Positions 1 to 6,443 of a stretch of 27,430 nucleotides of DNA are shown piece after piece. The notes below the pieces were generated by a model that saw nothing but the letters and a program-made list of their open reading frames with translations, did not search any database and was not told the DNA's origin. Made by a program: the position numbers and the translations under genes. Source of the DNA: a virus; the IMG/VR virus record IMGVR_UViG_3300032087_002756, positions 1 through 27,430 of that record. One strand, 5' to 3'. Position 1 is the first letter of the stretch. Each line of letters opens with the position of its first letter.

Positions 1-72
1 TTAACACCAGCAACTAATACTGATGGATTTGTTTATTTAGAGTTAGTCAAAGCCGCTGGTTTTGGTAACTAA
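1..72 (+). CDS. C-terminal fragment of an unidentified protein
   Basis: An open frame enters from the left edge and stops at TAA 70-72, giving 23 residues that end in LVKAAGFGN. The next gene starts two bases after the stop, so it is the upstream member of the same transcription unit. In T4-like phages the genes just before 21 encode the portal protein (20) and small head proteins (67, 68). The fragment is too short to assign, and a head or virion protein is only a guess from position. Confidence 0.6.
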   Translation, partial: LTPATNTDGFVYLELVKAAGFGN

Positions 73-74
73 TA

Positions 75-476
75 ATGTCTATTACTACTACAACACTTGC
101 AGATGATGACTTCAAGGTTATTGTAAAAGCAAGTGGTGTAGGTAGTGAGACAAAAGAATTATTATTAGACGCTTCAGAATTAAGTAAAGCAACGTCTAGT
201 CCTAATGTTTCATTGGCACACATATACCATGAGATACTAGGCACAGGAAAACTTACTTTATTTTTTGACGCAGAAACAGATGAACAAATTACTACAACTT
301 TTGAAGGTCGTGGTAATTATGGATTAAAAAAAGAAGAACCTAAAATTAAACAAGGTGATACAGGTGCAACTTTAGTCAATCCAACAGGTGATATACTTCT
401 ATCAAGTGAAAGTGGTATTACATCTTATAACATTATAGTAGAGTTTAGAAAAGAAAAAGGTTTTACAAATGGCTGA
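75..476 (+). CDS. Small putative virion protein, paralog of the next gene
   Basis: This 133-residue protein has no signal peptide or membrane segment and looks all-beta. Its C-terminal half aligns by eye with the next protein. Both share a Gly/aromatic turn (GRGNYGL here, GQGYWDL there), then PTGD(I/V)L(L/F)S, then a closing strand of the form Y-x-I-(I/V)-VEFR. The ATG at 75 follows the upstream stop by two bases, and the gene overlaps its downstream paralog by 8 nt, so translation is probably coupled. Its position just before genes 21-22-23 suggests a head or virion component such as a decoration or neck protein. I do not recognise a named family, so the function is inferred from context only. 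Confidence 0.75.
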   Translation: MSITTTTLADDDFKVIVKASGVGSETKELLLDASELSKATSSPNVSLAHIYHEILGTGKLTLFFDAETDEQITTTFEGRGNYGLKKEEPKIKQGDTGATLVNPTGDILLSSESGITSYNIIVEFRKEKGFTNG

Positions 477-861
477 TACAGTTTCAAGTTTAACAATTAC
501 AGACACTAGTGGTGTAAAATTCACAGGTAAATTTACTAATATTTCAGACGGTACGGGAGAAACTTTAGTCACTAAAGTTGACGCTTCAAATACAACTTTT
601 ATGACTGAAGATGGCAATAGAAAAATTAGTAAAATTTACTGGTCTATTAACTCGGCAAATGCCAAGTCTGCTGTTGAAATATTATGGGCAGGTACGACTA
701 ATGCAACGGCAGTTTTGTTGTCTGGTCAAGGTTATTGGGATTTACGTACAGATGGTAACGAGATAACTAACAACGCAACTACACCTACAGGTGATGTTTT
801 ATTCTCAACAAAGAACTTTGCAAGCGGGGATAATTACACTATAGTTGTGGAGTTTAGATAA
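469..861 (+). CDS. Small putative virion protein, paralog of the previous gene
   Basis: This 130-residue, Thr/Asn/Gly-rich protein resembles the preceding one, with the same order of conserved pieces: a K-I-Y-W-S-I strand near residue 55, GQGYWDL near 88, PTGDVLFST near 107 and a terminal IVVEFR. The start ATG at 469 lies inside the 3' end of the upstream gene (8-nt overlap). The gene ends 8 bases before the late promoter of gene 21, so it closes the upstream transcription unit. The composition suits a beta-sandwich surface protein of the virion. No catalytic motif is visible. Tandem duplication followed by divergence is the simplest explanation for the pair. Confidence 0.75.
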   Translation: MADTVSSLTITDTSGVKFTGKFTNISDGTGETLVTKVDASNTTFMTEDGNRKISKIYWSINSANAKSAVEILWAGTTNATAVLLSGQGYWDLRTDGNEITNNATTPTGDVLFSTKNFASGDNYTIVVEFR

Positions 862-868
862 TTATTTG

Positions 869-876
869 TATAAATA
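869..876 (+). promoter_or_regulatory. T4-type late promoter of gene 21
   Basis: A perfect TATAAATA octamer, the -10 element used by the gp55 sigma factor in T4, which needs no -35. In T4 the octamer spans -13 to -6, so transcription should start near 882. That gives a 15-nt leader with a purine-rich GAGAGA ribosome site before the ATG at 897. Confidence 0.85.
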
Positions 877-896
877 TAATAACGAGAGATAGACAC

Positions 897-1541
897 ATGA
901 AATTAATTACCGAAGAGATTCAAAACGCAGAATATATCGTTGAACAAAACAACGGTAAAAAAGATTACAAGATTAAGGGTATTTTCATGCAGGCCGAAAT
1001 GAAAAATAAGAACGGTCGTGTATACCCTAAAGATATCTTAGAGAGAGAAGTAGGTAGATATAATAAAGAGTTTATTCAAAAAAGTAGAGCATTTGGTGAA
1101 CTAGGTCATCCAGACGGTCCAACTGTCAACCTAGAAAGAGTTTCGCATATGATTAAGGCTCTATATCCTGACGGAAATAACTTTATTGGTGAAGCTAAAA
1201 TCTTAGACACACCTTATGGAAAAATTGTGAAAAATTTAATTGACGAAGGTGCAAAATTAGGCGTATCAAGTAGAGGTATGGGTACTTTGAGACAAAGTGG
1301 TGGCGCTAATGTTGTATCAGATGATTTTTATCTTGCTACGGCTGCAGATATTGTTGCAGACCCTAGTGCTCCAGAGGCATTTGTAGAGGGCATTATGGAA
1401 GGCAAAGATTGGGTATGGGATAATGGTGTGATTAGAGAGCAAGAAGTAAACCGATTAAAGTTAGAGATGTCAAACGCAAAAAGACACGAACTTGCCGTAA
1501 AACAGGCAAAAGTGTTCGAATCGTTTATCAAAAATCTTTAA
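897..1541 (+). CDS. 21: Prohead core protein and maturation protease (T4 gp21)
   Basis: Serine protease of the T4 prohead (U9/S80 type). It sits in the scaffold core and, after assembly, cleaves the capsid and scaffold proteins. The 214 residues match the T4 family in size. The visible pattern is typical: NGRVYP at 39-44, the GELGHP block with the likely catalytic His71, VSSRG at 123-127 with the likely catalytic serine (Ser124 or Ser125), and an AADIVADPSAP block around 149-159 that should supply the acidic residue. The start at 897 is chosen for its purine-rich GAGAGA site and the late promoter just upstream. The gene is followed by 22 and 23 in the standard T4 order. A matching substrate site is visible in the capsid protein (FLSE/A, residues 49-53). 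Confidence 0.95.
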   Translation: MKLITEEIQNAEYIVEQNNGKKDYKIKGIFMQAEMKNKNGRVYPKDILEREVGRYNKEFIQKSRAFGELGHPDGPTVNLERVSHMIKALYPDGNNFIGEAKILDTPYGKIVKNLIDEGAKLGVSSRGMGTLRQSGGANVVSDDFYLATAADIVADPSAPEAFVEGIMEGKDWVWDNGVIREQEVNRLKLEMSNAKRHELAVKQAKVFESFIKNL

Positions 1542-1544
1542 TTT

Positions 1545-1552
1545 TATAAATA
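1545..1552 (+). promoter_or_regulatory. T4-type late promoter of genes 22-23
   Basis: A perfect TATAAATA lying 3 bases after the stop of gene 21. The expected start near 1558 gives a leader of about 68 nt before gene 22, which has a GGA-type ribosome site around 1614. No second TATAAATA precedes gene 23, so 22 and 23 are probably co-transcribed from here. Confidence 0.85.
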
Positions 1553-1625
1553 TTACTTGACTTATTTAACAAGATTAATAGGTCAGTAGTGTTGTATTAA
1601 CTATAATAAAAAAGGAAACAAAGCA

Positions 1626-2999
1626 ATGGCTGAAAACACGCAAGCAGACTTACCTAAAAAGAACGCTGCACCAGCTGAAGCGCCTAAATCATTACAAAGT
1701 ACTATCCAGAATGTAATTACAAAAGCAATTACTTCACCAACAGATGGTAAAATAGATTTTGCACAAGGGGTCAAACATATTACGGGTGATCCACACCAAA
1801 AAAGTGCAGGTGCTCAAGACGGTATGCAATCTTTAAAGGCACAAGCTGAAAAAGAAGACGAAAAAAAAGATGTTCAAGCTTCTTATGAAGAAAAAGAAGA
1901 TAAAAAAGATATGAAAGAAGCAGAACACGATAAAGAAGACAAGAAAAAAGAAGAGATGAAAGAAGGTGAACTACCTGCTGGTCTTAAAAAATACCTTGAC
2001 AAAAAAAATAACGGTGAGAAAAAAGAAGAAAAAGAAGATGAGAAAAAAGATGTTAAGGAAGCTGAAGACAAAGAAAAAGAAGTGAAAAAAGAAATGAAAC
2101 ATGATGAAAAGAAAAAAGAAATGTCTGAAGCAGAACACGATAAAGAAGACAAGAAAAAAGTAGAAGAAAAAGAAGACGAAAAGAAAAAAGAAATGTCTGA
2201 AGCAGAACATGATGATGAAAAAAAAATGAAAAAAGAAATGAAACATGATGAAAAATCTGCTAAAGAAAAAGTAGCTGAAATGTCAATGAAAGATGATGTT
2301 AACGCATTAACTAATGACGAAGGTTTATCTGAAGAGTTTAAACAAAAAGCTGCGACAATCTTTGAGTCTGCTGTAAAAGCAAAACTTGTCGAAGAAATTG
2401 AGAAATTAGAAAGCGAATACGAAACAAAAGTAAACGAAAAAACTGAAGAAATTAAAAGTGAGATCGTTGAAAAAGTTGACGCTTATCTAAACTATGTTGT
2501 AAGTGAATGGACGAAAGAAAATGAACTTGCAATAGAAAAAGGTTTAAGAACCGAGATAGCTGAAGATTTTATCGGCGGTCTTAAAAACTTATTTGAGTCT
2601 CACTACATTGAAATTCCAGAAGAGAAGTACAATGTAATTGAGAATCAAGCTGCTGAAATCGATTCATTAAAATCAAAACTTAATGAAGAGATGGAAAAAA
2701 CAGTTGAACTACACTCTAAAATTGGTGAGTTTGCTAGAGATGAAATTCTAGTAGATGTTGCAAGTGATCTTGCTGAAACTGAAAAAGAGAAGTTTAAAGG
2801 TTTAGCAGAAAATATTGAATATAAAGACGCTGCGGATTTCCGAACGAAAGTTGAAACTGTAAAAGAATCATACTTTCCAAAGAAAAAAGTAGTGAGTGAA
2901 GACGAAACTAATAATGTGGCAGACAAACCTGTGTCAGATTTATCTGGCTCTATGGCTGCATATGCCGCTGCTATTAGTAAAATAACTAATAAAAAATAA
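1626..2999 (+). CDS. 22: Prohead scaffold core protein (T4 gp22) with a long Lys/Glu-rich insertion
   Basis: Major internal scaffold of the prohead, expected to be degraded by gp21 during maturation. Identity rests on position between 21 and 23 and on a long, charged, helical C-terminal half (about residues 230-430, coiled-coil-like). It has 457 residues, much longer than T4 gp22 (about 270). The extra length is a low-complexity block at roughly residues 75-220, made almost only of Lys, Glu, Asp and Met, with repeated units such as MSEAEHD and KEDKKK. The N-terminus (about 1-70) is ordinary sequence and the C-terminal tail is Ala-rich (MAAYAAAISK). The start has a GGA site about 10 bases upstream. 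Sequence alone would not identify it, so the call depends strongly on synteny. Confidence 0.88.
   Translation: MAENTQADLPKKNAAPAEAPKSLQSTIQNVITKAITSPTDGKIDFAQGVKHITGDPHQKSAGAQDGMQSLKAQAEKEDEKKDVQASYEEKEDKKDMKEAEHDKEDKKKEEMKEGELPAGLKKYLDKKNNGEKKEEKEDEKKDVKEAEDKEKEVKKEMKHDEKKKEMSEAEHDKEDKKKVEEKEDEKKKEMSEAEHDDEKKMKKEMKHDEKSAKEKVAEMSMKDDVNALTNDEGLSEEFKQKAATIFESAVKAKLVEEIEKLESEYETKVNEKTEEIKSEIVEKVDAYLNYVVSEWTKENELAIEKGLRTEIAEDFIGGLKNLFESHYIEIPEEKYNVIENQAAEIDSLKSKLNEEMEKTVELHSKIGEFARDEILVDVASDLAETEKEKFKGLAENIEYKDAADFRTKVETVKESYFPKKKVVSEDETNNVADKPVSDLSGSMAAYAAAISKITNKK
1850..2290 (+). repeat. Degenerate tandem repeats coding the Lys/Glu-rich block of gp22
   Basis: A purine-rich stretch on the + strand built from re-used units. 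One 31-base unit beginning GCAGAACACGATAAAGAAG is identical at 1920-1950 and 2130-2160, exactly 210 bases apart. A third, diverged copy of its start is near 2200. The unit AAAGAAATGTCTGAAGCAGAACA also recurs (about 2116 and 2188). The pattern fits in-frame expansion by slippage or unequal recombination. Confidence 0.8.
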
Positions 3000-3014
3000 A
3001 AGTTAATTAACTTT
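2999..3014. repeat. 16-bp perfect palindrome between genes 22 and 23
   Basis: AAAGTTAATTAACTTT is self-complementary. It begins at the last base of the gene 22 stop codon and ends 19 bases before the gene 23 start. It could fold as a weak AU-rich hairpin on the transcript, marking an RNA processing site or tuning the ratio of 22 to 23. No T-tract follows, so it is not a terminator. Confidence 0.5.
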
Positions 3015-3033
3015 AATAAGGAGAGATAGAACA

Positions 3034-4410
3034 ATGTTTTTATCAGAACACGTACAACAGAAATGGCAGCCTGTTTTGGATCATCCTGATCTTCCAAAGA
3101 TCGAGGATACATACAAAAGAGCGGTCACGTCTGTTATATTAGAAAACCAAGAGAAGTCGTTAAAAGAAGACGCTGCTTTCTTATCGGAAGCTGCACCTGC
3201 TAACGCAACTGGTTCTTCTATTCAAAACTGGAATCCTATCCTTATCTCTTTAGTAAGAAGAGCAATGCCTAACCTTATCGCTTACGATATTGCAGGCGTT
3301 CAACCTATGTCAGGCCCTACAGGCTTGATCTTTGCAATGAGAAGTAGATTCTCAACGCAAGGCGGTACTGAAGCTCTTTTTGACGAAGCAGATACAGATT
3401 TTTCAGGCAGAAATGCTGCTGGATCATCTGTGGATGGATATTCATCAACAGCTCAATCGGGTGAAAACCCTGCTGTGCTTAACGACTCTATTGGTACTTC
3501 TACTGGTTACACAACTGGTACAGGTATGACAACAGCAGCTGCTGAAAAACTAGGGGAAGACTCTGGTAATCAGTTTGCTGAAATGGCATTCTCAATTGAG
3601 AAATCAACGGTGACTGCTAAATCTAGAGCTCTTAAAGCAGAGTACACTATGGAATTAGCACAAGACCTTAAAGCAATTCACGGCTTAGACGCAGAAACAG
3701 AATTGTCAAACATTTTATCTGCTGAGATCCTTGCGGAAATCAACAGAGAAGTAGTTAGAACAATTTACAGAACTGCTGAAGCTGGTGCTGCTGACAACGA
3801 TAACTCAAACGCGGCTATCAATACTACATCGGCTGGTATCTTTGATTTAGATACTGACTCAAATGGTAGATGGTCAGTTGAGAGATTCAAAGGTCTAATG
3901 TTCCAAGTTGAGAGAGACGCAAACACAATCGCACAGAGAACAAGAAGAGGAAAAGGTAACATAATTATCTGTTCTTCAGATGTTGCCTCTGCGCTTCAAA
4001 TGGCTGGTGTTTTAGATTACACACCTGCTCTTAATAACAACCTAAATGTAGATGACACAGGTAATACTTTTGCTGGCGTATTAAACGGCAGATACAAAGT
4101 TTACATTGACCCTTATGCGTCAAACCTTGCGTCAAATGCTTCACCAACTAAACAATACTATGTTGTTGGTTACAAAGGTACTTCACCATACGACGCTGGA
4201 TTATTCTATTGTCCGTATGTACCTCTACAAATGGTAAGAGCAGTTGGACAAGACACTTTCCAACCAAAAATTGGATTCAAAACTAGATACGGTTTAGTTG
4301 CGAACCCATTTGCTGGTGCTGGAAGTGGTGATTCAATCACTGCTGATGGTGTTGGAAATATCAACGCAAACAGATATTACAGAAGAGTACAGGTTACAAA
4401 CATAATGTAA
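3034..4410 (+). CDS. 23: Major capsid protein (T4 gp23)
   Basis: Precursor of the hexameric shell subunit, HK97 fold, 458 residues against 521 in T4. Typical features are the N-terminal delta segment MFLSEHVQQKWQPVL, the NWNPILISLVRRAMPNLIAYDI block at about 66-87, the GLIFAMRSRF block and the C-terminal GRYKVYIDPY...VGYKG and FQPKIGFKTRYG regions seen in marine T4-like gp23. A gp21 cleavage site of the (L/I)-x-E type is visible as L50-S51-E52, followed by A53. The mature protein would then lack the first 52 residues, comparable to the T4 cut at 65. The ribosome site AAGGAGAG lies about 8 bases upstream of the ATG. A strong terminator follows the gene, as expected for a very abundant transcript. 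Confidence 0.97.
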   Translation: MFLSEHVQQKWQPVLDHPDLPKIEDTYKRAVTSVILENQEKSLKEDAAFLSEAAPANATGSSIQNWNPILISLVRRAMPNLIAYDIAGVQPMSGPTGLIFAMRSRFSTQGGTEALFDEADTDFSGRNAAGSSVDGYSSTAQSGENPAVLNDSIGTSTGYTTGTGMTTAAAEKLGEDSGNQFAEMAFSIEKSTVTAKSRALKAEYTMELAQDLKAIHGLDAETELSNILSAEILAEINREVVRTIYRTAEAGAADNDNSNAAINTTSAGIFDLDTDSNGRWSVERFKGLMFQVERDANTIAQRTRRGKGNIIICSSDVASALQMAGVLDYTPALNNNLNVDDTGNTFAGVLNGRYKVYIDPYASNLASNASPTKQYYVVGYKGTSPYDAGLFYCPYVPLQMVRAVGQDTFQPKIGFKTRYGLVANPFAGAGSGDSITADGVGNINANRYYRRVQVTNIM

Positions 4411-4433
4411 TCTTACTTTTTCGTAAGAAATTT

Positions 4434-4462
4434 AAAAGGGCGGCCTAGTGTCGCCCTTTTTT
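4434..4462 (+). terminator. Rho-independent terminator after gene 23
   Basis: AAAAGGGCG at 4434-4442 pairs with CGCCCTTTT at 4452-4460, with inner G-T and C-G pairs closing a CTAGT loop, and the T-run reaches 4462. A second, smaller hairpin (TCTTAC/GTAAGA, 4411-4428) lies between the stop codon and this terminator. A late-type promoter begins 6 bases after it, so the capsid unit is insulated from the next one. Confidence 0.9.
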
Positions 4463-4467
4463 AAGCG

Positions 4468-4475
4468 CATAAATA
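4468..4475 (+). promoter_or_regulatory. Late-type promoter giving a leaderless start at 4481
   Basis: CATAAATA, a 7 of 8 match to the T4 late octamer, is followed by 5 bases and then the ATG at 4481. With the T4 geometry (octamer at -13 to -6) the expected +1 is exactly the A of that ATG. No ribosome binding site is present. The same geometry recurs at 4703 and 7198. Confidence 0.65.
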
Positions 4476-4480
4476 AAAGT

Positions 4481-4711
4481 ATGAAAACAATCATAAAAGC
4501 AATTACAGGTATCATATTAATAGGTTCTTTCATAGGACTATTAGCATATGGTCTTAATTATCTACAAAGACCTAACGCATTAGAAAATATAGAGAAAAGA
4601 CTTGACGAAGCAGAAAAAGGTCAAAGTATTTTGACTGAAAACGAGAAAAAATTAAAGACAGAATCCCAAACAAAAGAGTGGGAAGAAGTAGATAAACAAA
4701 CAGATAAATAG
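4481..4711 (+). CDS. Small single-pass membrane protein with a charged helical tail
   Basis: This 76-residue protein has two Lys residues near its start (MKTIIK), a hydrophobic segment at about residues 5-28 (ITGIILIGSFIGLLAYGL) and a highly charged, helix-prone tail (about 33-76) rich in Glu and Lys. The topology suggests an inner-membrane anchor with the tail outside or a short type II protein. I prefer the ATG at 4481 to an in-frame GTG at 4448 because that GTG lies inside the terminator and the late-type promoter starts transcription at 4481. An i-spanin (Rz-like) also has an N-terminal membrane segment and a coiled tail, but there is no lysis gene next to it, so function is unknown. Confidence 0.7.
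   Translation: MKTIIKAITGIILIGSFIGLLAYGLNYLQRPNALENIEKRLDEAEKGQSILTENEKKLKTESQTKEWEEVDKQTDK
4703..4710 (+). promoter_or_regulatory. Late-type promoter giving a leaderless start at 4716
   Basis: GATAAATA matches the T4 late octamer at 7 of 8 positions, overlaps the last codons of the upstream gene and ends 5 bases before the ATG at 4716. The predicted +1 is the A of the ATG. No Shine-Dalgarno sequence is present in the short gap. Confidence 0.6.
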
Positions 4712-4715
4712 TAGC

Positions 4716-5342
4716 ATGACTACTACAAACTCATACAATAGACAACCAACTAAATTAGACTATGCAGAACCTACTAAGTTTAAGTTTAGTATTATTAAAC
4801 TACCTAAAGTAGAATATTTTTGCACAGCTGCAAATGTACCTGGTATTACACTAGGTCAAGCAAGTCAACCTACACCTCTTAAAGATGTACCTATTCCAGG
4901 TGATAAATTAGATTATGATAATCTTACAATATCTTTTTTAGTAGATGAAAACTTAGAGAACTATAGAGAAATACATGGATGGTTAACGGGTTTAGGTTTT
5001 CCAAAAGATTACTCACAGTTTAGAAATCTACAAAACGCAGGTAGTGATAGATATCCAACGACTACAAATACAGGTTTAAGTAAAGAGTTAGGAAAAGTGT
5101 CTAAAGCAGTACAAGACGATGGAGGACTGTATTCAGACGCAACCTTGTCAATCCTAACTAGTAAAAATACAAAGAATTTAGAAGTAAGATTTAGAGATAT
5201 ATATCCTATTTCACTGTCAGGATTAGATTATGATCAACAGGCACAGGATATATCATATTTAACTGCTAGTGTTTCTTTTGGATATAAAATATACGAGTTT
5301 GCTACAAGTCAAGCAAGTGCAACAGTTGAAACTACATCATAA
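4716..5342 (+). CDS. Tail tube-fold virion protein (T4 gp19/gp54-like)
   Basis: This 208-residue protein resembles the T4 gp19 family, whose members stack as hexamers to form the inner tail tube through which DNA passes; gp54 and gp48 share the fold. Visible hallmarks are the start block PTKFKFSIIKLPKVEYF at about 20-36, the NVPGITLG turn, PIPGDKLDYDNLTISFLVDE at about 59-78 and YREIHGWLTGLGFP at about 83-96. A short tail (after 190) is Ala/Ser/Thr-rich. In T4, gene 19 lies upstream of gene 20, so a copy after 23 could be a second tube-fold protein such as a tube initiator rather than the main tube subunit. Family membership is from remembered sequence resemblance, and the exact role is uncertain. 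Confidence 0.7.
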   Translation: MTTTNSYNRQPTKLDYAEPTKFKFSIIKLPKVEYFCTAANVPGITLGQASQPTPLKDVPIPGDKLDYDNLTISFLVDENLENYREIHGWLTGLGFPKDYSQFRNLQNAGSDRYPTTTNTGLSKELGKVSKAVQDDGGLYSDATLSILTSKNTKNLEVRFRDIYPISLSGLDYDQQAQDISYLTASVSFGYKIYEFATSQASATVETTS

Positions 5343-5367
5343 TATTCCTTGACTTTTTAAAGGAATA
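5343..5367. repeat. 8-bp inverted repeat embracing a promoter -35 element
   Basis: TATTCCTT at 5343-5350 and AAGGAATA at 5360-5367 are perfect reverse complements separated by 9 bases. They begin at the stop of the tail-tube-like gene and overlap the -35 and spacer of the next promoter. The site could be an operator for a repressor or a small terminator (the loop contains TTTTT). Confidence 0.5.
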
Positions 5368-5377
5368 GTGATATAAT
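5349..5377 (+). promoter_or_regulatory. Sigma70-type promoter giving a leaderless start at 5384
   Basis: TTGACT (5349-5354) and TATAAT (5372-5377) are separated by the optimal 17 bases. With the -10 at -12 to -7, the expected +1 is 5384, the A of the ATG, so the mRNA would have no leader. It would be read by the host polymerase early in infection. The gp55 promoter has the same geometry. Confidence 0.75.
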
Positions 5378-5383
5378 TACAGT

Positions 5384-6013
5384 ATGGAATTACTAAACCA
5401 AAAAAATAATTTTACACAAATAAACAACGATATTTCAATGGGTCGTGTAGCTGTTGTTGATGATTTTTTTACCGAAAATACAGCTGAAGAACTTAGAGAA
5501 AGAATGGTGTATGGTTGGGTATACGATAATTATTTCAAAGGTGGATATAAAGCTAAACATTATGACACTAGTGATTCTATAACAAATCAATTAGCAAAAG
5601 AGTTAAAAGAAAAATTACCTGTTTTAGCTGAGTTTCAAAGAGCGTGGTCTTTTATTTACAATAACAAGTCTAGTGGTGTAAACTTTCATGCCGATCCTTC
5701 AAATGTAAACTTAAACTGTTGGGTCACTCCTAACGAAAGTGTAAACAATTTTCTTTTAAATGGATTGTTAATATGCAATAAAAAACCACCAGAAAATTGG
5801 ACTAGAAAAGAGTGGAATCAAAACAAAGATGGTATAGTTGATAAGTTTATTGAAGAAAATGAAGTAGATATTGTTGATGTAAAATACAAATATAACAGAG
5901 CAATATTTTTTGATGGTGCTTGTTTTCATAAGACAAATAATGTTGATATGAAACTCGGACTAAATAATAGAAGAGTGAGTTATACTATGCTTTTTGGAAG
6001 AACATTGGAGTAA
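5384..6013 (+). CDS. Fe(II)/2-oxoglutarate-dependent oxygenase
   Basis: Probable non-heme iron oxygenase of 209 residues, expected to couple 2-oxoglutarate decarboxylation to hydroxylation of an unknown substrate in the cytoplasm. The facial triad is visible as His102-x-Asp104 in FHADPSNVNLNCWVTP and His182 in FFDGACFHKTNN, with the 2OG-binding Arg at 196 or 197 (NNRRVSYTM). The PSNVNLNCWVTPNE stretch is typical of double-stranded beta-helix proteins of this kind. The gene starts its own unit from a consensus sigma70 promoter and is followed after one base by uvsY. There is no Shine-Dalgarno before the ATG. Substrate cannot be predicted. Confidence 0.85.
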   Translation: MELLNQKNNFTQINNDISMGRVAVVDDFFTENTAEELRERMVYGWVYDNYFKGGYKAKHYDTSDSITNQLAKELKEKLPVLAEFQRAWSFIYNNKSSGVNFHADPSNVNLNCWVTPNESVNNFLLNGLLICNKKPPENWTRKEWNQNKDGIVDKFIEENEVDIVDVKYKYNRAIFFDGACFHKTNNVDMKLGLNNRRVSYTMLFGRTLE

Positions 6014-6014
6014 T

Positions 6015-6443
6015 ATGACATTAGAAGAACTACAAGATTTAGCAGATAAAGATTTAAAACTTAATGAAACTGAGTTAGATTTAGAAGCATTAAAGACCCC
6101 ACAATTACATAATAAGTATTGTAAGTTTCACTCTAAGTTTTCTAACCTTTTAAAGAAAGCAGAAAATGAAAGGGATAGAATTTTAAGAGAGAAGTGGGAA
6201 TATTATACAGGTAAGGCAGACCCTAGTGTCTATCAAGCAAAACCTTTTCATCTAAAAATTTTAAAACAAGATGTTGACAAATATCTTAAATCAGATGAAG
6301 ATGTTATTAAACACGAACAAAAGGTAACTTATATTCAAACCGTAGTTGATTATTTGGATAAAACTATTCGTATCATATCTAATAGGACTTTTCAAATAAA
6401 AAATGCTATAGAGTGGCGTAAGTTTACTAGTGGAGTAATTTAA
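6015..6443 (+). CDS. uvsY: Recombination mediator UvsY
   Basis: Loads the UvsX recombinase onto gp32-coated single-stranded DNA in T4 replication and repair. The 142-residue product fits the family (137 in T4). It begins MTLEELQ, as marine T4-like UvsY proteins do, has KWEYYTGKADP in the middle (T4 has a related YYSGRGD) and ends with RTFQIKNAIEWRKFTSGV, close to the cyanophage C-terminus. I chose the ATG at 6015, after GGAG at 6007-6010, over an in-frame TTG at 5994 that would overlap the upstream gene. The last base of its stop codon is the first base of the next ATG, so translation is likely coupled. uvsW lies 1.5 kb downstream with two oxygenase genes inserted between. Confidence 0.93.
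   Translation: MTLEELQDLADKDLKLNETELDLEALKTPQLHNKYCKFHSKFSNLLKKAENERDRILREKWEYYTGKADPSVYQAKPFHLKILKQDVDKYLKSDEDVIKHEQKVTYIQTVVDYLDKTIRIISNRTFQIKNAIEWRKFTSGVI

Noticed and set aside
1557-1585. TTGACT at 1557 as a sigma70 promoter for gene 22
   Set aside because: There is no -10 element 16-18 bases downstream. The late octamer at 1545 explains the transcription better.
1883-2246. Long minus-strand open frames rich in Phe and Ser
   Set aside because: They are antisense to the Lys/Glu-rich repeats of gp22, whose AAA/GAA codons read as TTT/TTC on the other strand. No start context or family resemblance.
2645-3112. 155-residue minus-strand open frame spanning the 22-23 junction
   Set aside because: It runs antisense to the end of gp22 and the start of the capsid gene, with no ribosome site. 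The hydrophobic stretches mirror charged codons.
4448-4480. GTG start extending the small membrane protein upstream
   Set aside because: The GTG is in the loop of the gene 23 terminator, and transcription from the late-type promoter would start after it.
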